Source: an uncultured Cohaesibacter sp. (lineage in GTDB: Bacteria > Pseudomonadota > Alphaproteobacteria > Rhizobiales > Cohaesibacteraceae). From it: a stretch of DNA of 64,000 nucleotides. Below, piece after piece: positions 37,509 to 44,744 of this stretch; within the stretch, counting starts at the first letter, position 1; each line of letters begins with the position of its first letter. Under the pieces are notes generated by a model. That model saw nothing but the letters and a program-made list of their open reading frames with translations. It did not search any database and was not told the DNA's origin. The position numbers were made by a program, and so were the translations under genes. Location of the stretch: NCBI RefSeq assembly GCF_963666525.1, contig NZ_OY762905.1, forward strand, positions 124,001 through 188,000, given 5' to 3'.

Positions 37509-39047
37509 ATGACTAGAATTCGTTTGGCACTTATGGCTGCTGTTGCATCTGGTGTTATCGGTGTTGGCTACGCCTACGCCGCGGGAGGCAATGAGGCGGC
37601 CATTCGTCAGGAAGGCCAGAGCAACGCAGCCAGAATCGACCAGAGTGGAGGTCAGGATAACCAGTTCAACAGCACCGGAGCCAGCGACACCAGCGCAGCC
37701 CTTCAGATGGGGAATGACAACACCGTAGATATCCTGCAGCAGGGAACGGGCAACCAGATCGGCCTCATTGCAAACCGCTTCAATCAGCTCGATGAGATCA
37801 TCCATCGCCTTGATGGCAGCGCAACGCTCAATCGCGCGGCATGGGGCGTACCGGCCGAAGACTTCGACAGCGATGCCACCACAGGCGTCGCCCAGATTGG
37901 TGACAACAACGAATTCATTGCAGTTCAGAAGGACGGGGGCAATGTCATTGGCGGCGTTGTTCAGATTGCCGTCCGCCCGTCTGGCGCCCTGAAGAATACC
38001 CTTGAGATTACCCAGCAGGGCGGCTCGGGAAACGAGGTGTCGCAAGTGATGCAGGCAACCTCCTACGACAAGCAGAATTATGCCTCCATTACGCAGACCG
38101 GCTCCAACAACAAGATTGCAGCCATCAACCAGATCGGCGTCAATGTTGCAGGTGCAACCACTGCGGTGAACAGCATCATTGCCAATATCAGCGGCACGGA
38201 TAACGGCACCAGCGCCCTCACCGGCTATGCCCTCTCTTCAGGTGCCACAACCAGCGAACTGAACCAGTTCGGGGCTGACAACTCGATTTCCCTCAACATC
38301 ACCGGGGCCAGCAACAACAACGCTTTTGGCGTCAGCCAGACCAACTATGGTGGCGGTCGCAACACTCTGCAGGCGCTGACGATCACGGGCGACGACAACC
38401 AGCTCGGCGTTTCACAGGATGCTGACGGAGTTGCTGGCAATCACAACCAACTGACCATCAGCTCGATCATTGGCAATGGCAACAACATCGGCGTCTCCCA
38501 GTTGGGTAGCAACCTTGGCACCATCGACCTGAAAACCGACTCCGACAACAACCAGATTGGCCTGTCCCAAACCGGAACCAACCTGGCATCTGTTACCATT
38601 TTCTCCGGTGACGGCAACAATTTCGATCTGACGCAGGAAGACTTCAACCAGCTGACGATCAATGTGACCGGCAGCTTCAACCTGCTGAAAACATCGCAGT
38701 CAGGCTCGGCTGCGGGTAGCGACAATATTCTCAACGCCACCATTTACGGCAGCAGCAACAACAGCACCGGCTTTGACCTTGCCGGTGTCGCCGGGGCCAC
38801 CGGTCTTGTCGCCGGAGAACTGATCCAGACCGGTTATGGCAACCTGGCCACCATCGATGTCGGCTCTTCGACGATGGACAGCAACAACAACTCCTTCGCT
38901 CTCACCCAGAACGGAAACAACAACGAGGCCGTCATCAGCATTTCCGAAGGCAACGACAACCAGGTTGCCCTGCTGCAGAGCGGCAACGGCAACTATTCCA
39001 GTATCACGCAGGTCGGGTCATCCAACATTGTTGGCGTAACCCAGTAG
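37509..39047 (+). CDS. Curlin-repeat amyloid subunit 2
   Basis: 512-aa secreted protein from the ATG at 37509 (GGAGA upstream); the frame is open further upstream but the signal peptide MTRIRLALMAAVASGVIGVGYAYAA fixes the start. By eye ten strict Q-x-G-x-x-N motifs, for example QMGNDN, QQGTGN, QTGSNN, QFGADN, QTGYGN and QVGSSN. A less regular stretch (about 80-115) contains NRFNQLDEIIHRLDG and AAWGVPAEDFDSD, with charged and aromatic residues unlike the rest, which may form an insertion loop. Residues 417-512 are the shared C-terminal module, ending IVGVTQ. Confidence 0.85.
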   Translation: MTRIRLALMAAVASGVIGVGYAYAAGGNEAAIRQEGQSNAARIDQSGGQDNQFNSTGASDTSAALQMGNDNTVDILQQGTGNQIGLIANRFNQLDEIIHRLDGSATLNRAAWGVPAEDFDSDATTGVAQIGDNNEFIAVQKDGGNVIGGVVQIAVRPSGALKNTLEITQQGGSGNEVSQVMQATSYDKQNYASITQTGSNNKIAAINQIGVNVAGATTAVNSIIANISGTDNGTSALTGYALSSGATTSELNQFGADNSISLNITGASNNNAFGVSQTNYGGGRNTLQALTITGDDNQLGVSQDADGVAGNHNQLTISSIIGNGNNIGVSQLGSNLGTIDLKTDSDNNQIGLSQTGTNLASVTIFSGDGNNFDLTQEDFNQLTINVTGSFNLLKTSQSGSAAGSDNILNATIYGSSNNSTGFDLAGVAGATGLVAGELIQTGYGNLATIDVGSSTMDSNNNSFALTQNGNNNEAVISISEGNDNQVALLQSGNGNYSSITQVGSSNIVGVTQ

Positions 39048-39060
39048 TCCATATGCCCCA

Positions 39061-39086
39061 TGGTGGGACGGCACGCCGCCTCACCA
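39061..39086 (+). other. Intercistronic hairpin after curlin 2
   Basis: TGGTGGGACGGC / GCCGCCTCACCA, near-perfect with a tight tip, 13 bp after the stop and similar in sequence to the hairpin after curlin 1. No T-run. Possibly an mRNA stabiliser or partial terminator. Confidence 0.45.
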
Positions 39087-39275
39087 TCCCTTTGCGTTGA
39101 ACATCAAGGCCCCGACAGGAAGAGCTTGGCCGGCCATTCCGGCTCAGGATCGAACTTAAGCAATAGATGTTTTGGCAATCCATTTCAGAGCACTCAAACG
39201 CTGCACACGTCACGAGCGTAGACCGGGCAAGGCCCAGACGCATGCAAGTCATGAGTAGAATATTGGAGACATTAA

Positions 39276-41126
39276 ATGACTAGAATTCGTTTGGCACTAT
39301 TGGCAACCGCAGCAACCGGCTCGATCGCCATGGCAGGCCTGGCCTACGCTGCGAACAATGAGGCATTCATTGCACAGTCGGGCAACAACAACGCCGCGTC
39401 GGTGGATCAGACCAACACTGGCGGGACAGCCGACCGCAACCAGCTTGGCAGCGCCAGCGACGCTGTGCTCCAGAACGGCTCCTCCAACAGCCTTGACGTG
39501 ACCCAGAGCGGTAGCGACAACGCCATTGGCCTTCTCGGCGACGGCGTCGACCAGTCCGGCGCAAACAACGGCTTTGATGCGTTGCAGGCCACCGACGACA
39601 ACATCATCGGCTCGGTCCAGCAGATCGAGAACTCCGCCGCGGGTGCCGATGGTACCAACTATCTGCGCATCAAGCAACAGGTGGGCAACGCCAACACTGT
39701 TGGCTCCGTTCGGCAGGAAACTTCCGCCGATGGCGAAAACAGGGCCATCCTTCGGCAGGACGGGTCTGGTAACCGGATCAAATCCGTATCCCAGACCAAC
39801 AACGGCAATGGAACCAACAATCTGGTCGTCAAAATCGAGGGCAATGGCAATGGCACGTCCGACGCTTTGACCAACTACGCAGACTATAGCGGCGTCAATG
39901 GCAGCGAAATCATCCAGTCTGGCAGCGACAACGAGATCAAGCTCTATATCACCGGCGACGACAACCAGTTCGGCGCAACCCAGACCAATCTGTCTGGCGG
40001 CACCAACAGCATCAACGCCCTGAAGGTGGAAGGGAATCGCAACGAATTGGGCGTTTCCCAGATTGCCCATTCAGCCACCGATGACAACACGCTGACCATC
40101 CGGAAGATCATCGGCGATGACAACAACGTCGGCGTCAGCCAGTTGGGCTATGGCAGCAACATCGGCACCATCTCTCTGGGTAGCAGCAGCGATGCCAACT
40201 GGGCGAAGCTGATCCAGCAAAATGGCGCAACTGCCAAGATAACGGTCAATACTGGCGACTACAACCGCCTCTCCATCGAGCAGTATGCGGCCAGCACCGC
40301 CGACAATGATGCCGAGATCGAGGTGACATCGAGTGACATGCTGCGCGCCAACAACCACCTCTACATCCGGCAATATGGCGACGGTGAACATGCGCGCACA
40401 TCTGCCATTGGTGATTTCAACTATTCCAGCATTCAGCAGACCGCCAGCGGCAATAGCGCAACAGTCTCTATCACCGGCAATAGCAACAAGAACTTCACCT
40501 ACCAGAACCATTATGCCAAAGACAACCTGGCAACAATCACTGTGACAGGCGATCGCAATGAGATCCGTAGCAACCAGCAAGACGGTGGCTCTGACAGCTC
40601 TGTCACCGTCACGATAGCTGGCAACGGCAACACTGTGAAGAACACGCAGCAAGTCAGCAGCAATGACGTCCTCACCGTGGACATCACTGGCCAGAACAAC
40701 ACCATCAGCTCTACTCAGAACACGACATCTGGCAGTTCAGCCGAATTCGCAATCCTTGGCGACAGCAACAACTTTGACGCAACCCAGATGCTTGGTGCTG
40801 CAAACGGCCTGACAACCACAATCTATGGCAACGACAACGGCATGGGCATCTGGTCTGTCGGTGGTGCGGCTGCGTCACTGCTGCTTGATAGCGGCTATCT
40901 GAGCCAGTCCGGTTCCGGCAACACTCTGGCGCTGGCCATTGGTGACAGCGGGTTAAACAGCTCCAGCAACCTTGTGGCCACCATGCAGAATGGCGATGGC
41001 AACATGATCGACATTTCAATCAGCGCAGGCGACAGCAACGAAGTGGCGATCAGTCAGCAGGGCAACGCCAACAGCTCTCAGGTTGCTCAAGTAGGCTCGA
41101 TGAACATCGTCGGCATCAGCCAGTAA
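39276..41126 (+). CDS. Curlin-repeat amyloid subunit 3
   Basis: 616-aa secreted protein, the largest of the set. Signal peptide MTRIRLALLATAATGSIAMA, probably cleaved near LAYAA. By eye eleven strict Q-x-G-x-x-N motifs (QSGNNN, QNGSSN, QSGSDN twice, QVGNAN, QDGSGN, QQGNAN and others). It is richest in the second turn class, with ITGDDN, IIGDDN, ITGNSN, VTGDRN, IAGNGN, ITGQNN and ILGDSN. The middle (about 350-480) has aromatic and charged residues (YIRQYGDGEHARTS, NKNFTYQNHYAKDN) that may interrupt the amyloid ladder. Residues 521-616 are the shared C-terminal module. GGAGA precedes the ATG. Confidence 0.85.
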   Translation: MTRIRLALLATAATGSIAMAGLAYAANNEAFIAQSGNNNAASVDQTNTGGTADRNQLGSASDAVLQNGSSNSLDVTQSGSDNAIGLLGDGVDQSGANNGFDALQATDDNIIGSVQQIENSAAGADGTNYLRIKQQVGNANTVGSVRQETSADGENRAILRQDGSGNRIKSVSQTNNGNGTNNLVVKIEGNGNGTSDALTNYADYSGVNGSEIIQSGSDNEIKLYITGDDNQFGATQTNLSGGTNSINALKVEGNRNELGVSQIAHSATDDNTLTIRKIIGDDNNVGVSQLGYGSNIGTISLGSSSDANWAKLIQQNGATAKITVNTGDYNRLSIEQYAASTADNDAEIEVTSSDMLRANNHLYIRQYGDGEHARTSAIGDFNYSSIQQTASGNSATVSITGNSNKNFTYQNHYAKDNLATITVTGDRNEIRSNQQDGGSDSSVTVTIAGNGNTVKNTQQVSSNDVLTVDITGQNNTISSTQNTTSGSSAEFAILGDSNNFDATQMLGAANGLTTTIYGNDNGMGIWSVGGAAASLLLDSGYLSQSGSGNTLALAIGDSGLNSSSNLVATMQNGDGNMIDISISAGDSNEVAISQQGNANSSQVAQVGSMNIVGISQ

Positions 41127-41150
41127 CCGCCCCAGACACCGGCACCAACA

Positions 41151-41176
41151 GGATGGACGCCCGCCAGCGCCCATCC
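41151..41176 (+). other. Intercistronic hairpin after curlin 3
   Basis: GGATGGACGC / GCGCCCATCC with a 6-nt loop (one G-T or mismatch), 24 bp after the stop and followed by TTCATTTC. The nearest to a terminator of the three, but the T-run is poor. The next gene starts 44 bp later. Confidence 0.45.
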
Positions 41177-41219
41177 TTCATTTCACAGGCATTGATGCCC
41201 GATCTGGAGGGGCAGACCC

Positions 41220-42773
41220 ATGAAAATGACCCGTCACCTTGTGCAGAATGCAGCGCTGAGCCTCGCCATGGCCACATGCGCGACGGCGGCTTTGGCTGAT
41301 GAAAACGAGGTCTATCTTGGCCAGACTGGCGTTACCAACGTCATTGACATCAATCAGCTGGGCGATGCCAACAAGATCGGTGCCGATGACAGGCAGATTT
41401 TCATCTCCCAGCAGGGCATCAGCAACGAGATGACGATTTCCCAGACGGGATACAGCAACCAGGCAGGGGCACGGGCGTCGTCCGGAAGCCTTGGACTGCA
41501 GGGTCTCTACCAGACCGGTGCATTGAATAGTCTCGAGATCACGCAGGAAAACGACAACGCCAGCGGCATCAACCAGATTGGCGCCATCTCTCAGGTGTCG
41601 CCCGATACCTATGCCTCGACGCGCAGCAACAGTCTCACCATCATTCAGAGCCACAACGCCCTTGATGGCACCGTTGGCTCTGGCGACGGCCAAGGCAATC
41701 ACTTCATCGGCGAGATCCAGCAGATTCAGACCGCAACCGCCCTTTCCCCCAACATTGCCACGATCCGGCAATATGACGGTGGGAACAATGGTGATGGCGG
41801 CAACAGCATCAACCGGCTGGTTCAGGAGGGCAGCGCAAACCGCGTCGATATCACCCAACAATATCGCGGCAACGCCATAGAGACCTTCCAGCAATACGGG
41901 CTTTCCAACGAAGCCTCCATCCTGCAGCGGGCGGGCATGGACAATCTGATCTCCAGCTTCAACCAGATTGGCAGCAGCAACAGGACGGCGGTCACCATGA
42001 CCGGCTCTCGCAACCTTTTGCTTTCCCTCATTCAGAACAATGATCTCGTCAGCGTGGCGGGCAACCTTGCTACCGTTCAGCTTGGCGGGGATGATAACGG
42101 CGGCGACGGGTTCGGTGGAATTGGGCAGTTCACCCACGCCATCACCAAACAGCTGGCCGTCGCGCAGGCGGAGATCAAGCAGCTCGGTGACGACAACACG
42201 CTCAACTTCGTGACCTCGGGTGTCTCTTCGATGACAGCGTTCGGTTTCGTGCAGGATGGCGACGGCAACTGGTTGAGCGGCACCACCGACGGAACGGAGA
42301 ACGAGGTGGCAGCGTTGCAGATCGGCGACGGCAACCGGCTGAACTTTTCCCAGAGCGGAGACCGCAACGCCCTGTCCGTCTCCTATCGCGGCAAGGACAA
42401 TGAACTGAACGCCGTACAGACCGGCGATGACAACACCATGTCAGTCGCCTTTGACGGCAGCGTCAGCCCCCTCACCCGCAGCGATCAGAATAATGACACG
42501 GCTCTGGGCGGGTTCACGGATGTTGTGCTTGGCGCGGCAGGCACCCTGACACCCGGTCAGGCCATTCAGACAGGCAACCTCAATGTCGCCTTCGTGCAAA
42601 TCAGCGAAGGCAGTTTCAACAAATTCGCCTTTTCGCAGTCTGGTGATCAGAACGTCATCGACGGTGCCATCCATGGTTCATCCAACCAGTCTGCCGTCGT
42701 CCAGACTGGTGGCGACAACTATGCTTACTACCGCCAGTCGGGCAATTACAACCAGCTCATCATCCTGCAGTAG
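41220..42773 (+). CDS. Curlin-repeat amyloid subunit 4 (most CsgA-like repeats)
   Basis: 517-aa secreted protein. Signal peptide MKMTRHLVQNAALSLAMATC ending near ATAALA, mature start DENEVYLGQTG. By eye seventeen strict Q-x-G-x-x-N motifs, the most of any gene here: QTGVTN, QLGDAN, QQGISN, QTGYSN, QTGALN, QEGSAN, QYGLSN, QIGSSN, QLGDDN, QDGDGN, QIGDGN, QSGDRN, QTGDDN, QTGNLN, QSGDQN, QTGGDN, QSGNYN. This regularity makes it the best candidate for the main CsgA-type fibre subunit. Residues about 424-517 are the shared C-terminal module, ending LIILQ with several Tyr. GGAGGGG lies upstream. Confidence 0.87.
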   Translation: MKMTRHLVQNAALSLAMATCATAALADENEVYLGQTGVTNVIDINQLGDANKIGADDRQIFISQQGISNEMTISQTGYSNQAGARASSGSLGLQGLYQTGALNSLEITQENDNASGINQIGAISQVSPDTYASTRSNSLTIIQSHNALDGTVGSGDGQGNHFIGEIQQIQTATALSPNIATIRQYDGGNNGDGGNSINRLVQEGSANRVDITQQYRGNAIETFQQYGLSNEASILQRAGMDNLISSFNQIGSSNRTAVTMTGSRNLLLSLIQNNDLVSVAGNLATVQLGGDDNGGDGFGGIGQFTHAITKQLAVAQAEIKQLGDDNTLNFVTSGVSSMTAFGFVQDGDGNWLSGTTDGTENEVAALQIGDGNRLNFSQSGDRNALSVSYRGKDNELNAVQTGDDNTMSVAFDGSVSPLTRSDQNNDTALGGFTDVVLGAAGTLTPGQAIQTGNLNVAFVQISEGSFNKFAFSQSGDQNVIDGAIHGSSNQSAVVQTGGDNYAYYRQSGNYNQLIILQ

Positions 42774-42891
42774 AAGCTGGTTGTACTATATATTTTTTCT
42801 ACCACAAGATTTAAGATAAGATTCACTCTGTCATCAAGAAATGACTCAATCGCAACGCTCAAGAGGTTCACATAAAAGCTCATTAAAGATT

Positions 42892-42933
42892 TCCCTGTTC
42901 TACTGGCTTCAGTTGAAAGCAAAGGAACAGGGA
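42892..42933 (+). promoter_or_regulatory. Inverted repeat enclosing the curlin 5 ribosome-binding site
   Basis: TCCCTGTTC (42892-42900) and GAACAGGGA (42925-42933) are perfect 9-bp complements with a 24-nt loop; the right arm lies directly before the ATG at 42935 and overlaps the AGGAACAGGG ribosome-binding site. Same geometry (9-bp stem, 24-nt loop) as at pdhA. Confidence 0.5.
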
Positions 42934-42934
42934 T

Positions 42935-43444
42935 ATGCAAAAACAACTGACGGCTTTGGCAACAATTCTCCTCTTGAGCGTGGCCACGCAGGCATATGCG
43001 GAGACGAATGTAATCGAGTTACTTGATGACGCAAATCTGGATGGAAATGTCATTGAGATGAACATCACCGGCGACAACAACAGCCTGAGCCTCACTCAGG
43101 ACTTTGCTTTGGGCGCCTGGGGCGAAAATCTGATGGATATCACCATCGACGGAAACAACAACGGCGGCGCCAATGGTTCCATCTTTTCAGGTGTGGCGCT
43201 CAAAAGTGGGTTGCAGCCGGGAGAATTGATCCAGGAAGGGTTCGACAACAGCATGATTGTGAATGTCAGCGGCAACAGCAATCTGTTCTCCTTCCTGCAA
43301 AATGGAGCGCACAACTCGCTTCAAGCCTCAATCGAGGGCACAGGTAACCAGGCCGCTGTGCAGCAATATGGACAGAATAACCACGTGAGCTTCAGCCAGA
43401 TGGGCAGCAACAACAGCATCAACATCTCGCAAAGATCATTCTAG
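42935..43444 (+). CDS. Short curlin-repeat protein 5
   Basis: 169-aa secreted protein. Signal peptide MQKQLTALATILLLSVATQA. It has a short N-terminal part with ITGDNN and IDGNNN turns, then residues 77-169 are essentially the C-terminal module of the large curlins: GELIQEGFDN, VSGNSN, QNGAHN, IEGTGN, QYGQNN, QMGSNN and the end INISQRSF. By eye four strict Q-x-G-x-x-N motifs. Size and simplicity are close to CsgA/CsgB; it may be a nucleator, a cap or a minor subunit. The 161-bp gap from curlin 4 is AT-rich and ends in the ribosome-site hairpin. Confidence 0.82.
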   Translation: MQKQLTALATILLLSVATQAYAETNVIELLDDANLDGNVIEMNITGDNNSLSLTQDFALGAWGENLMDITIDGNNNGGANGSIFSGVALKSGLQPGELIQEGFDNSMIVNVSGNSNLFSFLQNGAHNSLQASIEGTGNQAAVQQYGQNNHVSFSQMGSNNSINISQRSF

Positions 43445-43452
43445 GGTCATTC

Positions 43453-43480
43453 TGTGCCAATGAATGAGGAGACTGGCACA
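43453..43480 (+). promoter_or_regulatory. Hairpin at the curlin 6 start
   Basis: TGTGCCA (43453-43459) and TGGCACA (43474-43480) are perfect complements; the 14-nt loop carries the GAGGAGA ribosome-binding site and the right arm ends in the A of the ATG. It could display or mask the site. Confidence 0.4.
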
Positions 43481-44208
43481 TGAACAAAGCCTTCTATTTG
43501 GGCGCTCTTGCACTATCCCTTGCGGGGCTCCCGCTTTCAACCGCTCTGGCCGGTGACGAAAACACCCTGATCCTGCTTCAGGAGGGTACCGGAAACACCA
43601 TTTCCATCGATCAGCAGACGGCGATTGGCAGCCAGATCGGTGGTGTCAATTTCGTCGAGAAATCGGCGTTTGAGAACTCCGAGTTCGAGGTGCTCGATCT
43701 TTCGAACCCGCTGAACTTCAATGAAGCATCCAACCATCCGATCCTGCAGTTGGGCGACAACAACAGCGCCAACATCACGATCGAGGGGCAGGATGACGTG
43801 GTCTACCTGCAGCAGAACAGTCAGGGACAGGCACCGGGCAACAATGCCGATATCTATGTCAACTCTGGCGCAGGAGCTCCTTCCTTTGCGGCAGTCGTGC
43901 AGACAGGCGCTGGCAACAATGCCGAGGTCAGCATTGACGGCAGCCTTTCCAACGGAACAATCCTGCAAAACGGATCGGACAACAACGGCTCCATCACCGT
44001 GGACGGCAACAATGTCACCGCGGCCTTGACGCAGGTCGGCTCCAACAATGACAGCCAGTTGGTGGCTCAGGGCAATGCCACGTCCGCCACTGGCGTCGAC
44101 GGTGCGAACGTGACCTATACGCTCTATGCCAATGGCGTCACGACAACTCAGCCGGTCACCGTGTCGACAAACGGCGCGTCCGTCAGCATTACGCAAATCC
44201 AGTTCTGA
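43480..44208 (+). CDS. Atypical curlin-like protein 6 (nucleator candidate)
   Basis: 242-aa secreted protein. Signal peptide MNKAFYLGALALSLAGLPLS, mature start GDENTLILLQEGTGN, similar to the start of curlin 4. By eye five strict Q-x-G-x-x-N motifs (QEGTGN, QLGDNN, QTGAGN, QNGSDN, QVGSNN), spaced more widely than in the others. Residues 55-80 (GVNFVEKSAFENSEFEVLDL) are non-repeat and acidic. It lacks the shared C-terminal module and ends with a Thr/Val-rich strand region (TYTLYANGVTTT ... SITQIQF). A CsgB-like nucleator or surface anchor is a guess. GAGGAGA precedes the ATG. Confidence 0.75.
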   Translation: MNKAFYLGALALSLAGLPLSTALAGDENTLILLQEGTGNTISIDQQTAIGSQIGGVNFVEKSAFENSEFEVLDLSNPLNFNEASNHPILQLGDNNSANITIEGQDDVVYLQQNSQGQAPGNNADIYVNSGAGAPSFAAVVQTGAGNNAEVSIDGSLSNGTILQNGSDNNGSITVDGNNVTAALTQVGSNNDSQLVAQGNATSATGVDGANVTYTLYANGVTTTQPVTVSTNGASVSITQIQF

Positions 44209-44224
44209 TCCTTCCAACGCCCGA

Positions 44225-44242
44225 CCCTGCCTTCTGGCAGGG
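44225..44242 (+). other. Intercistronic hairpin after curlin 6
   Basis: Perfect CCCTGCC / GGCAGGG stem with TTCT loop, 16 bp after the stop. Followed by ATTTGGGG, so not a classic terminator. Confidence 0.5.
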
Positions 44243-44323
44243 ATTTGGGGGAGCATGGCCTTGCGATATCCCGTTGCACAAAAGACAAATCCAACCGGCC
44301 ATGGCTGGAGACTTGGCCCGGCC

Positions 44324-44722
44324 ATGCGTCTGTCACTGTTGCTAGGCCTTGCCATCACCCCGAGCATGGGAACGCCAACCATGGCCTCCGACCAGCAAGC
44401 AGAACCAAGACTTGTCTTTGAGACCAATGGCGATCAGCTCACCATTTCAGGCGTTCTGCAGCCAGCAGCCCCGGGCGACTATGTTGCCAAACTCGAAGTC
44501 ATCAAATCAGGGCCGAACGGCAAGGCAACCACCAGACAGAGCAACAGGATTACGGTCAACGGTGACAAGGCCTATCCATCGAGCAAGGTCTCCTTGCGCT
44601 TGTCGACGGGCGACCATGTCACCGCCCGGCTCGATCTCTTTTCCAATGACAAGCTCCTTCAGAGCACCAATCGAGAATTTGAATTCGGCGCCCCGGCGCC
44701 GGAGGACAAAACCCATTTGTGA
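44324..44722 (+). CDS. csgH: CsgH-like curli chaperone/inhibitor
   Basis: 132 aa from the ATG at 44324, which gives a signal peptide (MRLSLLLGLAITPSMGTPTMA); an upstream ATG at 44255 adds 23 residues and sits too close to its GGGGGAG. The mature domain (about 25-125) is an all-beta pattern: RLVFETNGDQLTISG, YVAKLEVIKSGPNGKATTRQSN, KVSLRLSTGDHVTARLDLF. This fits CsgH/CsgC-type immunoglobulin-like proteins, which hold curli subunits unfolded in the periplasm and are known from alphaproteobacteria. Position after the curlin genes agrees. Confidence 0.75.
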   Translation: MRLSLLLGLAITPSMGTPTMASDQQAEPRLVFETNGDQLTISGVLQPAAPGDYVAKLEVIKSGPNGKATTRQSNRITVNGDKAYPSSKVSLRLSTGDHVTARLDLFSNDKLLQSTNREFEFGAPAPEDKTHL

Positions 44723-44744
44723 TCCATTTTTATCGGTGAAATCA

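Larger units (their letters stand above)
35877..41126 (+). repeat. Three tandem paralogous curlin genes
   Basis: The genes at 35877, 37509 and 39276 are diverged tandem copies. Genes 2 and 3 share the first 23 bases exactly and gene 1 is close. All three contain in the same order a [DS]AL[ST]xYA segment, a G-D-x-N-Q-[LF]-G-V-x-Q core, an N-[NI]-x-G-[VA]-x-Q segment followed by GTI, and the C-terminal module. Genes 1 and 2 are followed by similar hairpins. Confidence 0.75.

Noticed and set aside
35877-43444. CRISPR-like or satellite repeats
   Set aside because: The repetitive DNA is coding and diverged, with no constant repeat and spacer unit; it encodes curlin strands.
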